From Compostibacter hankyongensis (GTDB lineage Bacteria; Bacteroidota; Bacteroidia; Chitinophagales; Chitinophagaceae): 64,000 nt of DNA. Positions 50,972 to 58,455 of the stretch are shown piece after piece. Every line of letters starts with the position of its first letter. The first letter of the stretch is position 1. The stretch spans positions 310,001 through 374,000 of the forward strand of contig NZ_BAABFN010000001.1 of NCBI RefSeq assembly GCF_039541075.1, given 5' to 3'. The position numbers and the translations under genes were made by a program. Below the pieces are notes generated by a model that was not told the origin of the DNA, made no database searches, and was given only the letters and a program-made list of their open reading frames with translations.

Positions 50972-51634
50972 GTGGCCGTTATTTTATGTATAGATACCAG
51001 CGGAGCGCAGGCTTCCGTGTGCCTTGCCCGGGACGGCGCCGTAACCGCATCCGTGTCGGGGGATTCCCGGAAGGACCACGCCGCCGCCACCGTGCCGTTT
51101 ATCCGGCAGCTGCTGGAGGATAGCGGGCTTGGCCCGGAGCAGCTTAGCGCAGTAGCCGTCAGCGCCGGTCCCGGCTCCTATACCGGGTTGCGTGTGGGGG
51201 TGGCCACGGCAAAAGGACTTTGCTATACCTGGGGTATACCCCTGATCCCCATCAATACGCTGAAGATGATGGCGCAGGGTGTGAGGCCGCCGGAGCCGGA
51301 AGGGCTCCTTTGCCCGATGATCGATGCCCGGCGGCAGGAGGTATATACCGCCCTTTACGACAGCGACCTGCAGGAAGTGCTTCCACCCGAGGCCCTGGTG
51401 CTGGATAAAACCGCTTTTGCCGGGGAGCTGTCCACCCGGCAGATTTATTTTTTTGGCTCCGGCGCCGCAAAATGGCAGGCCATCTCCTCTTCACCCCGGG
51501 CTTGCTTCCTCCCCTATACACCCGACGCCGGACATCTCGCTCCCCTCGCAGAGATCGCTTTTCACGAAGGGCAGTCCGCCGATCCGGCTTACTTTGAGCC
51601 TTTTTACCTGAAACCTTTTTATACCCCGGTATAA
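50972..51634 (+). CDS. tsaB: tRNA threonylcarbamoyladenosine biosynthesis protein TsaB
   Basis: Partner of TsaD in making the t6A modification at position 37 of ANN-decoding tRNAs. The 220-residue protein starts with GTG at 50972 (MAVILCIDTSGAQASVCLARDG) and has the ASKHA-fold block SAVAVSAGPGSYTGLRVGVATAKGLCYTWGIPLIPINTLKMMA and CPMIDARRQEVYTALYD. The family lacks the metal-binding residues of TsaD, as here. It is divergent from the RidA gene. Confidence 0.93.
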   Translation: MAVILCIDTSGAQASVCLARDGAVTASVSGDSRKDHAAATVPFIRQLLEDSGLGPEQLSAVAVSAGPGSYTGLRVGVATAKGLCYTWGIPLIPINTLKMMAQGVRPPEPEGLLCPMIDARRQEVYTALYDSDLQEVLPPEALVLDKTAFAGELSTRQIYFFGSGAAKWQAISSSPRACFLPYTPDAGHLAPLAEIAFHEGQSADPAYFEPFYLKPFYTPV

Positions 51635-51662
51635 TTTATTTTTTACATTACTTGATATTATA

Positions 51663-51670
51663 TATTTTTG
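51663..51670 (+). promoter_or_regulatory. -7 promoter element for the ArsR-fold regulator gene
   Basis: TATTTTTG matches TAnnTTTG in an AT-rich stretch and leaves a leader of about 90 bases before ATG 51767. Confidence 0.4.
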
Positions 51671-51766
51671 TAACGCAAATCTTAGGTTGTTAACCCCACA
51701 CCGATAGCTTGGATATGACCGGTAATTCACGGGAATTACTTTTTTATAATTTAAACTTTTGAAACG

Positions 51767-52126
51767 ATGGAAAAAACTTTGGTGCCGACCTCTTCCAATG
51801 CACTGGTTATTAACCGTGGGAACGGAGAAAAAGACCTGATCAGACTGGATTATGTTGCCGTGCGAAAAGCGGCGATGGTGTTAAGGGCCATCAACCACAA
51901 ATTACGCCAGCAGATCATCAAGCTGCTGGAAGATCATAAAAAGATGACGGTAACGGAGATTTATGTAAAGCTGCGCCTTGAGCAGTCGGTTGCCTCCCAG
52001 CACCTGGCCATTCTCCGCCGGGCGGGTATCGTGATTACGGAGCGGGACGGTAAATTTATTTTCTATTCCATCAATGCCCAGCGTGTGGCCGAGGTAGCGC
52101 ATTTTGTCGAGGAGCTGGTGGGATAA
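51767..52126 (+). CDS. ArsR-fold winged-helix transcriptional regulator
   Basis: A 119-residue DNA-binding protein. The winged helix spans about residues 30-105: VLRAINHKLRQQIIKLLEDHKKMTVTEIYVKLRLEQSVASQHLAILRRAGIVITERDGKFIFYSIN. It contains no cysteine at all, so neither the CxC metal site of ArsR nor the thiol switch of SqrR/BigR-type sensors is available. The ligand is unknown. The MBL-rhodanese gene follows but is separated by a strong terminator and has its own promoter element. Confidence 0.85.
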   Translation: MEKTLVPTSSNALVINRGNGEKDLIRLDYVAVRKAAMVLRAINHKLRQQIIKLLEDHKKMTVTEIYVKLRLEQSVASQHLAILRRAGIVITERDGKFIFYSINAQRVAEVAHFVEELVG

Positions 52127-52149
52127 CCTTTTTTTCACAACACCCAGCG

Positions 52150-52184
52150 CAGGCATCCATACCGTATGGATGCCTGTTTGTTTT
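52150..52184 (+). terminator. Strong intrinsic terminator after the ArsR-fold gene
   Basis: A perfect 12-base stem (CAGGCATCCATA with TATGGATGCCTG) with a 3-base loop is followed by TTTGTTTT. It begins 24 bases past the regulator stop codon. Confidence 0.93.
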
Positions 52185-52211
52185 CCGGCCGGCCGCCAGG
52201 GGTAAATCCCC

Positions 52212-52219
52212 TATCTTTG
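52212..52219 (+). promoter_or_regulatory. -7 promoter element for the MBL-rhodanese gene
   Basis: TATCTTTG matches TAnnTTTG, 31 bases before ATG 52250 and just downstream of the terminator. Confidence 0.45.
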
Positions 52220-52249
52220 TTGCGGTCAATTATCATGAACTGAACGGTT

Positions 52250-53641
52250 ATGCAGATCAGGCAATTATATACGAACTGTCTTTCCGAGGCCGCTTATTTT
52301 ATCGCCTCCGACGGCGTGGCTGCTGTGATAGACCCGCTGCGCGATACGGACACCTACCGGCAGCTGGCGGAGGAGGAGCAGGCGGAGATCCGGTATATCT
52401 TTGAAACGCATTTTCACGCCGACTTCGTCTCCGGTCATCTCGACCTGGCCGAGGCCACCGGCGCCGCTATCGTCTATGGTCCGGGTACGGAAACCAGCTT
52501 TCCTGTTCACGTCGCGCGTGACGGGGAAACATTTTCCATCGGCCGGCTGACGCTGGAGGTGATCCATACCCCCGGACATACCCCGGAAAGCACCTGTTAC
52601 CTGCTCAGGGATGAGTCCGGAAAACCGTACTGCGTCTTTACGGGCGATACGCTTTTTGTAGGCGGCGTCGGCCGACCCGACCTCTTTGGCGGGGAGCGCG
52701 ACGAGGAGGTTATGGCGGGCGATCTCTATGCCTCGGTCGGCAGGCTGAAACAGCTCCCCGATGAGGTGATCGTATACCCTGCCCACGGCCCCGGCTCTGC
52801 TTGCGGTAAAAACCTGGGACCGGAAACGCAGAGTACGATAGGAGAACAAAAGCAGAGCAACTATGCCATGCTGGCCCCCGATAAAGCCGATTTTATCCGG
52901 CAGGTTACCGAAGGGATGAGCACTCCTCCGCCCTATTTCCCCGTCAATGCGCGTATTAACCGTGAGGGCTATACGGCGCTGGCGCAGGTCCTGGAGAAAA
53001 GTCTGAAGGCCCTTCCGGTGAAAGCGTTCAAAGCGCAGATGGAGGAAGGGGCGCTGGTGCTGGATACCCGTTCCCCCGAAGCTTTCGCGGACGGGTTTGT
53101 ACCCGGTGCGCTGAACATCGGCCTCGACGGCCGTTTTGCGGAATGGGCCGGCAGCCTTATACCCTTTGACAGGGCGGTGCTGCTGGTCACCGATCCGGGG
53201 CGGGAAGAAGAAACGGTGGTGCGCATGGCCCGGGTGGGATACGATAACGTAGCCGGCTATCTTCAGGGCGGCATGGACGCCTGGCGGAAAGCCGGTGAAA
53301 AAGCCGATCTGGTGATCAGCGTGGATCCTGACGAGCTGGCGATGGATCTGCCCTATGATCCGCATATCCGGGTGCTGGACGTGCGGAAGCCCGCCGAGTT
53401 CGAAGGAGGACATGTAAAAGGCGCCGTCAACCTTCCGCTGGAAACCCTGGCCGATGCCGGCGCCCTGGCCGATATCGAAGAAAGGCAAAACCTGTATCTC
53501 CATTGTCAGAGCGGATACCGCAGCATGATCGCCTGTTCCCTGCTGAAGCGGGAAGGCTTTCATAACCTGCGCAATGTGACCGGCGGCTTCCGGGCGCTGG
53601 AGAAGACAAAAGGGATCGAAGTGATACCCCCTAACCCCTAA
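52250..53641 (+). CDS. MBL-fold hydrolase with two rhodanese domains (persulfide dioxygenase-like)
   Basis: A 463-residue sulfur-metabolism protein. The N-terminal metallo-beta-lactamase domain has H54, H56 and D58 (THFHADF), H110 (TPGH), D133 (FTGDTLF) and H179 (YPAHGPG), fitting the ETHE1-type persulfide dioxygenase branch. Two rhodanese domains follow: the first (about 255-350) has no cysteine at the active site (VTDPGREEE), the second (about 370-455) has C419 (HCQSGYRS). Its last residues (IPPNP) are encoded by the beginning of an intergenic repeat. Probably detoxifies sulfide or persulfide. Confidence 0.87.
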   Translation: MQIRQLYTNCLSEAAYFIASDGVAAVIDPLRDTDTYRQLAEEEQAEIRYIFETHFHADFVSGHLDLAEATGAAIVYGPGTETSFPVHVARDGETFSIGRLTLEVIHTPGHTPESTCYLLRDESGKPYCVFTGDTLFVGGVGRPDLFGGERDEEVMAGDLYASVGRLKQLPDEVIVYPAHGPGSACGKNLGPETQSTIGEQKQSNYAMLAPDKADFIRQVTEGMSTPPPYFPVNARINREGYTALAQVLEKSLKALPVKAFKAQMEEGALVLDTRSPEAFADGFVPGALNIGLDGRFAEWAGSLIPFDRAVLLVTDPGREEETVVRMARVGYDNVAGYLQGGMDAWRKAGEKADLVISVDPDELAMDLPYDPHIRVLDVRKPAEFEGGHVKGAVNLPLETLADAGALADIEERQNLYLHCQSGYRSMIACSLLKREGFHNLRNVTGGFRALEKTKGIEVIPPNP

Positions 53642-53834
53642 AGGGGGAAATAGAGGAGAAAGGTTAAAGGTTAAGGGCGAAAGGCATTTTGGTTTAACGT
53701 CTAAAGTCCAAATTCTAACGTTCCATACCAGGCAGATTAACTTTAGACGTTAAACTTTAGACCTTAGACTATCGAACCCGAAACCGGAAACCCGAAACTT
53801 CAAACTGGAAATCAGAAACCTCAAACCGGAAACA
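53626..53834 (+). repeat. Intergenic repeat, full copy (R1)
   Basis: Three modules fill the gap between the MBL-rhodanese gene and tag: CCCCTAAAGGGGG near 53635-53647, GGTTAAAGG-type units at 53662-53689, and a 75-base right module at 53760-53834 dominated by AAACCGGAAA-like units. The right module aligns without gaps to 63455-63529 at about 80 percent identity (15 mismatches). A 14-base perfect inverted repeat (53693-53706 with 53741-53754) lies in the middle. The element overlaps the upstream stop codon and reaches the tag ATG. Confidence 0.75.
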
Positions 53835-54421
53835 TGCCTCCCAAACCGCCCTCCCGCTGCAGCTGGCCTGCCGACGATCCCCTGATGATCCGTTACCATG
53901 ACGAGGAGTGGGGCACGCCGCTCCACGACGATCGCCGCCTGTTTGAATTCCTGGTGCTGGATGCTTTCCAGGCCGGGCTCAGCTGGAAAACCATTCTTTA
54001 CAAACGGGAAAACTTCCGCAAGGCCTTTGATAATTTTGATCCGCGCAGGATTGCGAAATACGATGAGAAAAAGATAGCCTCGCTTCTTGAGGATGCCGGT
54101 ATCATCCGCAACCGCCTGAAGGTGCTGGCCACCATACAGAATGCCCGCAGCTTTTTGGCCCTGCAAAAGGAATTCGGCAGTTTTGATGCTTACATCTGGC
54201 AGTTTACAAAAGGAAAGACGATCAATCGCCGCAGGAAGGAAGGGGAAGGCGCTCCCGCCCGTACCGCGGAGTCGGATGCCATGAGCAAGGACCTGCAGCA
54301 GCGCGGCTTCAAGTTTGTCGGCTCCACCATCTGTTACGCTTTTATGCAGGCGGCCGGCATGGTCAACGACCATGCCCGCAATTGCTTCCGGCACAAAGAA
54401 GTAGCTGCCGTCAGGGTTTAG
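53834..54421 (+). CDS. tag: DNA-3-methyladenine glycosylase I
   Basis: Excises 3-methyladenine from alkylated DNA. The 195-residue protein starts MPPKPPSRCSWPADDPLMIRYHDEEWG, with the Tag zinc ligands C9 and H22 and, near the end, the histidine and cysteine in NDHARNCFRH. FEFLVLDAFQAGLSWKTILYKRENFRKAFDNFDP carries the catalytic glutamate/tyrosine region. It starts right at the end of an intergenic repeat and its 3' end overlaps the convergent acyltransferase gene by 11 bases. Confidence 0.93.
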   Translation: MPPKPPSRCSWPADDPLMIRYHDEEWGTPLHDDRRLFEFLVLDAFQAGLSWKTILYKRENFRKAFDNFDPRRIAKYDEKKIASLLEDAGIIRNRLKVLATIQNARSFLALQKEFGSFDAYIWQFTKGKTINRRRKEGEGAPARTAESDAMSKDLQQRGFKFVGSTICYAFMQAAGMVNDHARNCFRHKEVAAVRV

Positions 54422-55295
54422 CCGTCGCTGTATTTCCCGGCCATTCGCGCTTCCAGCGGCGATGGCTCCATACCCAGTTTTCCGGCTGATCCCGGATGTT
54501 TTTCTCCAGGTATTCCACAAAGGCGGCCGTGATATCACCTTCCCCGGTCTGCTGCGCATGTTCTTCCGCCAGGTCGGTAAAGGCCTGGTAATATCCTCTT
54601 TTTACCTTGCGGATATGGCCGAAGATCACGGTATTGTCGTTGCGCCGGGCGCTCAGCTCGGGACCTTTGTAAAAGGCCGTCATCTTGTGCATAAACGGGA
54701 ACCAGTAGGCGCGGCGGACCTTTCCCGGGTTCTGGTCGGCAACCAGCACGCTGGCATAGGGCTTTCCCTGCCAGGGCTGCATGGCCCGCAGCACATCGTC
54801 CGCCGGGACCATGGTGCTGCCGAAACGGGAACGGATATAGCTGAAAAGACGGTCTGACGCTTTGCTGTGCAGCGGCATGTAAGTAACCAGGAAGGGCTGC
54901 TGCGGATCGGTCCCTATCCTCAGGTACAGGTTGGCCCATTCCCAGTTGAAATGATGACCGAGGTGGATCTGGCAGGCGCGGCCCTCGCGGTACAGCCGGT
55001 GCAGCAGGCTCAGGTCGCAGCGGAAACGGCTTTCCAGCGCTTTTTTCCGGATGCTCATCAGCTTGACGGTTTCCACCGCGGCATCGGTAAGGTTACGGTA
55101 GTATTTTTCGGCAATCCGCTTTCTTTCCGCGGCGGTCTTTTCCGGGAAAGCCTGGGCCAGGTTAGCCATAACCACTTTTTTCCGGTAGCCGGCCACGTGA
55201 TATACCAGCAGGTACAGCAGGTCGGAAATAAGGTACAGTACCCGGAACGGCAGCAATGAAAAAGCATAACAGCACAGAAACAACAGGTAGTACAT
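54411..55295 (-). CDS. LpxL/HtrB-type lysophospholipid acyltransferase
   Basis: A 294-residue inner-membrane acyltransferase of the lipid A late acyltransferase family. An N-terminal hydrophobic anchor (MYYLLFLCCYAFSLLPFRVLYLISDLLYLLVYHVAGYRKK) precedes the core. The catalytic HxxxxE motif lies in HLGHHFNWEWAN. PADDVLRAMQPWQGKPYASVLVADQNPGKVRRAYWFPFM follows. In Bacteroidota such enzymes acylate lipid A or related lipids. It is 20 bases downstream of nadB in the same direction and probably cotranscribed. The acyl substrate is not determinable here. Confidence 0.88.
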   Translation of the reverse strand: MYYLLFLCCYAFSLLPFRVLYLISDLLYLLVYHVAGYRKKVVMANLAQAFPEKTAAERKRIAEKYYRNLTDAAVETVKLMSIRKKALESRFRCDLSLLHRLYREGRACQIHLGHHFNWEWANLYLRIGTDPQQPFLVTYMPLHSKASDRLFSYIRSRFGSTMVPADDVLRAMQPWQGKPYASVLVADQNPGKVRRAYWFPFMHKMTAFYKGPELSARRNDNTVIFGHIRKVKRGYYQAFTDLAEEHAQQTGEGDITAAFVEYLEKNIRDQPENWVWSHRRWKREWPGNTATAKP

Positions 55296-55315
55296 AACCG
55301 GAAAGGCGGGTCTGT

Positions 55316-56911
55316 TTACAAAATGATATTCTGGACCAGCTTGCTTTTGTAGGGGTAGTCCGTGTTATAATGCAGCCCCCGGCTTTCGTGCCGGAAAGCG
55401 GCGCCTTTTACGATCAGGTACCCTACGGTGATGAGGTTGCGGAGCTCGCAAAGCTGGGGGGACACGATCGTTCTGGCGTACAGCGCCTCGGTTTCCTCAT
55501 GCAGCATATCCAGCCGGCGCATGGCCCTGCTCAGCCTTTCATTGCTCCGGACAATGCCCACATAGTCGCTCATTACCTGCTGCAGCTCTTTCAGGCTCTG
55601 GGTGATCAGGATCATTTCCCGGGGCGCCGAGGTGCCTTCCGCATTCCATTCGGGAATATCTTCGCGGAAAGCGGTGTTATCGATCTGGTCTACAGTGTGT
55701 ATATAGCAGCGGTGGGCAAACACCATGGCTTCCAGCAGGGAATTGGAAGCCAGGCGGTTGGCGCCGTGCAGTCCTGTAGAGGCGCATTCGCCGCAGGCAT
55801 ATAGATTGTGGATGGAGGTGCGGCCCCACTCATCCGTTTTGATACCGCCGCAGCTGTAATGGGCGGCGGGAGCCACCGGTATCATATCCTGTCCGGCCTC
55901 GATGCCGATGCTTTTGCACTTTTCGTAGATATTGGGGAAGTGCTGCCGGAACTTTTCCATATCCATATGCCGGCAATCCAGAAAAACATGCTCTGTACCG
56001 GTCCGTTTCATTTCGCTGTCGATGGCGCGGGCCGCAATGTCGCGGGGCGCCAGGTCTTTGCGCGTATCGTACCGTTCCATAAAGGCCTCTCCGTCTTTGT
56101 TGCGGAGAATGGCCCCGTCGCCGCGCACCGCTTCGGAGATGAGGAAAGGGGAGGGCGAGCCCGGCTCGTACAGGGCTGTGGGATGAAACTGGATGAATTC
56201 CATATTCTCGATCCGGCCTTTCGCGCGGTATACCATGGCCACGCCGTCGCCGGTAGCGATGGAGGGGTTGGTGGTAGAGCGGTAAACGCGGCCGCAGCCC
56301 CCGGTGGCCAGCAGGGTGATGCGGGCGCGGATCTGCTCGATGCGGTTGGTCTGCAGATTCATCACATAGATGCCGTAGCATTCGATATCGAGGGTGGATT
56401 TGGTGACCAGATAACCCAGGTGATGCTGAGTGATCAGGTCGACTACAAAACAGTGGGTGACCAGCTCTATATTGGGCTGCCGGTAAACGGCTTCCAGCAG
56501 CGTTCTTTCGATTTCGCTGCCGGTGATGTCCTTGTGATGCAGCACCCGGAACTCCGAATGGCCTCCCTCCCGGCCCCGGGAAAAGTCGCCGTCCGGCTGG
56601 CGGTCAAACCGGGCGCCCCAGTCTATGATCTCCCGGATACGCTGGGGCCCTTCCCTGACCACGATCTCGACAACCGCCTCATTACAGAGACCGTCCCCGG
56701 CCACGAGGGTATCCTCGATATGTTTTTCAAAACTGTCGTGCTCCAGGTCGTTCACTACGGCAACGCCCCCCTGCGCATATTTGGTATTGGTTTCGTCTTC
56801 CCGGGTCTTGGTCAGCACCATCACCTTTTTTTCGGGATATTTCCGCGCCATGTTCAACGCATAGGTAAGGCCTGCCACGCCGGAGCCGATCACTAAAAAG
56901 TCTGTTTGCAT
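55316..56911 (-). CDS. nadB: L-aspartate oxidase
   Basis: Flavoenzyme oxidising aspartate to iminoaspartate, the first step of de novo NAD synthesis with NadA. The 531-residue protein has the FAD-binding start FLVIGSGVAGLTYALNMARKYP, then TKYAQGGVAVV, REGGHSEFRVLHHKDITGSEIE, GGCGRVYRSTTNPSIATGDGVAMVYRAKG, and YSCGGIKTDEWGRTSIHNLYACGECASTGLHGANRLASNSLLEAMVF. These blocks separate it from succinate dehydrogenase flavoproteins. nadA and nadC are not in the window. Confidence 0.95.
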   Translation of the reverse strand: MQTDFLVIGSGVAGLTYALNMARKYPEKKVMVLTKTREDETNTKYAQGGVAVVNDLEHDSFEKHIEDTLVAGDGLCNEAVVEIVVREGPQRIREIIDWGARFDRQPDGDFSRGREGGHSEFRVLHHKDITGSEIERTLLEAVYRQPNIELVTHCFVVDLITQHHLGYLVTKSTLDIECYGIYVMNLQTNRIEQIRARITLLATGGCGRVYRSTTNPSIATGDGVAMVYRAKGRIENMEFIQFHPTALYEPGSPSPFLISEAVRGDGAILRNKDGEAFMERYDTRKDLAPRDIAARAIDSEMKRTGTEHVFLDCRHMDMEKFRQHFPNIYEKCKSIGIEAGQDMIPVAPAAHYSCGGIKTDEWGRTSIHNLYACGECASTGLHGANRLASNSLLEAMVFAHRCYIHTVDQIDNTAFREDIPEWNAEGTSAPREMILITQSLKELQQVMSDYVGIVRSNERLSRAMRRLDMLHEETEALYARTIVSPQLCELRNLITVGYLIVKGAAFRHESRGLHYNTDYPYKSKLVQNIIL

Positions 56912-56933
56912 GTATTGCCGTTTGATAGCGCCC

Positions 56934-56941
56934 CAAAGTTA
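56934..56941 (-). promoter_or_regulatory. -7 promoter element for nadB
   Basis: Reads TAACTTTG on the minus strand, 22 bases before the nadB ATG. Confidence 0.45.
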
Positions 56942-57058
56942 ATCGATCTGCCCATAACAGGGATAAGGGCCGGACCTTTCCGGGGCGAACCGCCGGCAGG
57001 AGCCGGATTTTGCCGGACCGCTCCCCGAAAAAAGCCGGAGCGGAATAAAATTACTATG

Positions 57059-57086
57059 GTTGGCATATTCATATTCATTATTTTTG
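57059..57086 (+). promoter_or_regulatory. Promoter for the tolC-type gene
   Basis: GTTG at 57059-57062 is one base from the -33 element and TATTTTTG at 57079-57086 fits the -7 element, with 16 bases between. It ends 7 bases before the first ATG (57094) and 16 before the second (57103), so the second may be the true start. Confidence 0.4.
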
Positions 57087-57093
57087 GCAAATT

Positions 57094-58440
57094 ATGAGGA
57101 TTATGCGTATACCCTTACTCCTATTCGCTGCGGTGCTTTTTTCGGTTCCTGGCCGGGCCCAGGAGACCTGGAGCCTTACGCGCTGCATCCAGTACGCCCG
57201 TGAGCATAATATCCAGATCAAGCAGCAGGTGCTGCAGAAGCGCCTGGCCGATCTGACGCTCAAGCAAAGCCGGCTTTCCCAGATCCCGAGCCTGAACGGC
57301 AACGTCAACTACGGTTTTAACTTCGGCCGCTCTGTCAACCCCACCACCTACGAGTTCGACAATACGCAGTTTAACAGCGGAAACATAGGAGTGAACAGCA
57401 GTGTGACGCTTTTTAATTTTTTTCAGAAACGCAATACCATTGCTGCCGATAAATATGCCGCGCAGGCTGCGGATGCCACGGTGCAGAAGCTGTTCAACGA
57501 CGTTTCGCTGAACATCGCCACGGCTTACCTGCAGATGCTGCAGGCCCGCGAGCAGGTAAAGGTAAGCGAGGAGCAGGTGAGTCTGACCCAGCACCAGCTG
57601 GAGAATACCACCAAGCAGGTTGAAGCGGGCTCCCTTCCGGAAAGCAACCGCGCCGATCTGATTGCCCAGCTGGCGCGGGACAGCTCCGACCTGATCACCA
57701 ACCAGAACAGCGCCACCATGGCGGTGCTGCAGATGAAAGCGCTGCTGAACCTTGATTTTGAAACGGAGTTTGAGCCGGAAATACCGGAAAATATCGATGA
57801 TATTCCCCTGCTAAACCTGCTGGCCACCGGTCCGCGGCAGATTTATGAAGGCGCCCTGGCGGTACAGCCCCAGCTGAAGGCCGACTCCTTCCAGATATTG
57901 TCTTCCGAAAAAAGGGTAGACGCCGCCAAAAGCGCGCTGTATCCCTCGATCGCCCTTTCGGGCGGCATCGGCTCCAACTATGCCAGCGCCACACGGACCA
58001 TTACCGGTGAGAAGGTGCCTTTCGGCAAGCAGCTGGATAACAACTTCAATGAAAATATCGGCATCGGGCTGAACATTCCCATCTTTAACGGATGGCAGGC
58101 CCGGGCGGGTGTGCGGCAGGCGCAGATCGACCTGGAAAACCAGCGGCTGACCAAAGAGCAGGACCAGCTGCAGCTGAAGCAGGACATTTACCAGGCTTAT
58201 GCCGATGCAGGCGCGGCCCTGGAAAAATATCATGCGGCCCAGAAAAGCCTGGAAGCTTCGCGTACCGCCTTCTTCTATGCCAGCAAACGGTATGAGCTGG
58301 GGGTCGTCAACTCCATCGACTACCTGACCTCGCAGAACAACCTGTATAAGGCGCAAACCGACATGCTGACCTCACATTATGAATATGTGTTCAAGATGAA
58401 GGTGCTGGAGTTTTACCGGGACCTGAACATTCACTTTTAG
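57094..58440 (+). CDS. TolC family outer-membrane efflux protein
   Basis: A 448-residue outer-membrane channel subunit. A signal peptide (RIPLLLFAAVLFSVPGRAQ) is followed by two TolC repeats of long helices: WSLTRCIQYAREHNIQIKQQVLQKRLADLTLKQSRLSQIPSLNG opens the first and PQLKADSFQILSSEKRVDAAKSALYPSIALSGG the second. It is 15 bases before the membrane-fusion protein gene in the same direction. A start at 57103 is also possible. Together they would form two of the three parts of an efflux or secretion pump; no pump gene is adjacent. Confidence 0.92.
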   Translation: MRIMRIPLLLFAAVLFSVPGRAQETWSLTRCIQYAREHNIQIKQQVLQKRLADLTLKQSRLSQIPSLNGNVNYGFNFGRSVNPTTYEFDNTQFNSGNIGVNSSVTLFNFFQKRNTIAADKYAAQAADATVQKLFNDVSLNIATAYLQMLQAREQVKVSEEQVSLTQHQLENTTKQVEAGSLPESNRADLIAQLARDSSDLITNQNSATMAVLQMKALLNLDFETEFEPEIPENIDDIPLLNLLATGPRQIYEGALAVQPQLKADSFQILSSEKRVDAAKSALYPSIALSGGIGSNYASATRTITGEKVPFGKQLDNNFNENIGIGLNIPIFNGWQARAGVRQAQIDLENQRLTKEQDQLQLKQDIYQAYADAGAALEKYHAAQKSLEASRTAFFYASKRYELGVVNSIDYLTSQNNLYKAQTDMLTSHYEYVFKMKVLEFYRDLNIHF

Positions 58441-58455
58441 TTGTAACGACGGATT

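Noticed and set aside
51641..53641. A regulator-plus-sulfur-enzyme operon
   Set aside because: A 12-base-stem terminator and a separate promoter element lie between the ArsR-fold gene and the MBL-rhodanese gene, so cotranscription is unlikely.
53750..54559. Leftward open frame whose end reads FRVSGFGF-like residues
   Set aside because: Those residues come from the AAACCGGAAA-type intergenic repeat read in reverse, and the rest overlaps tag.
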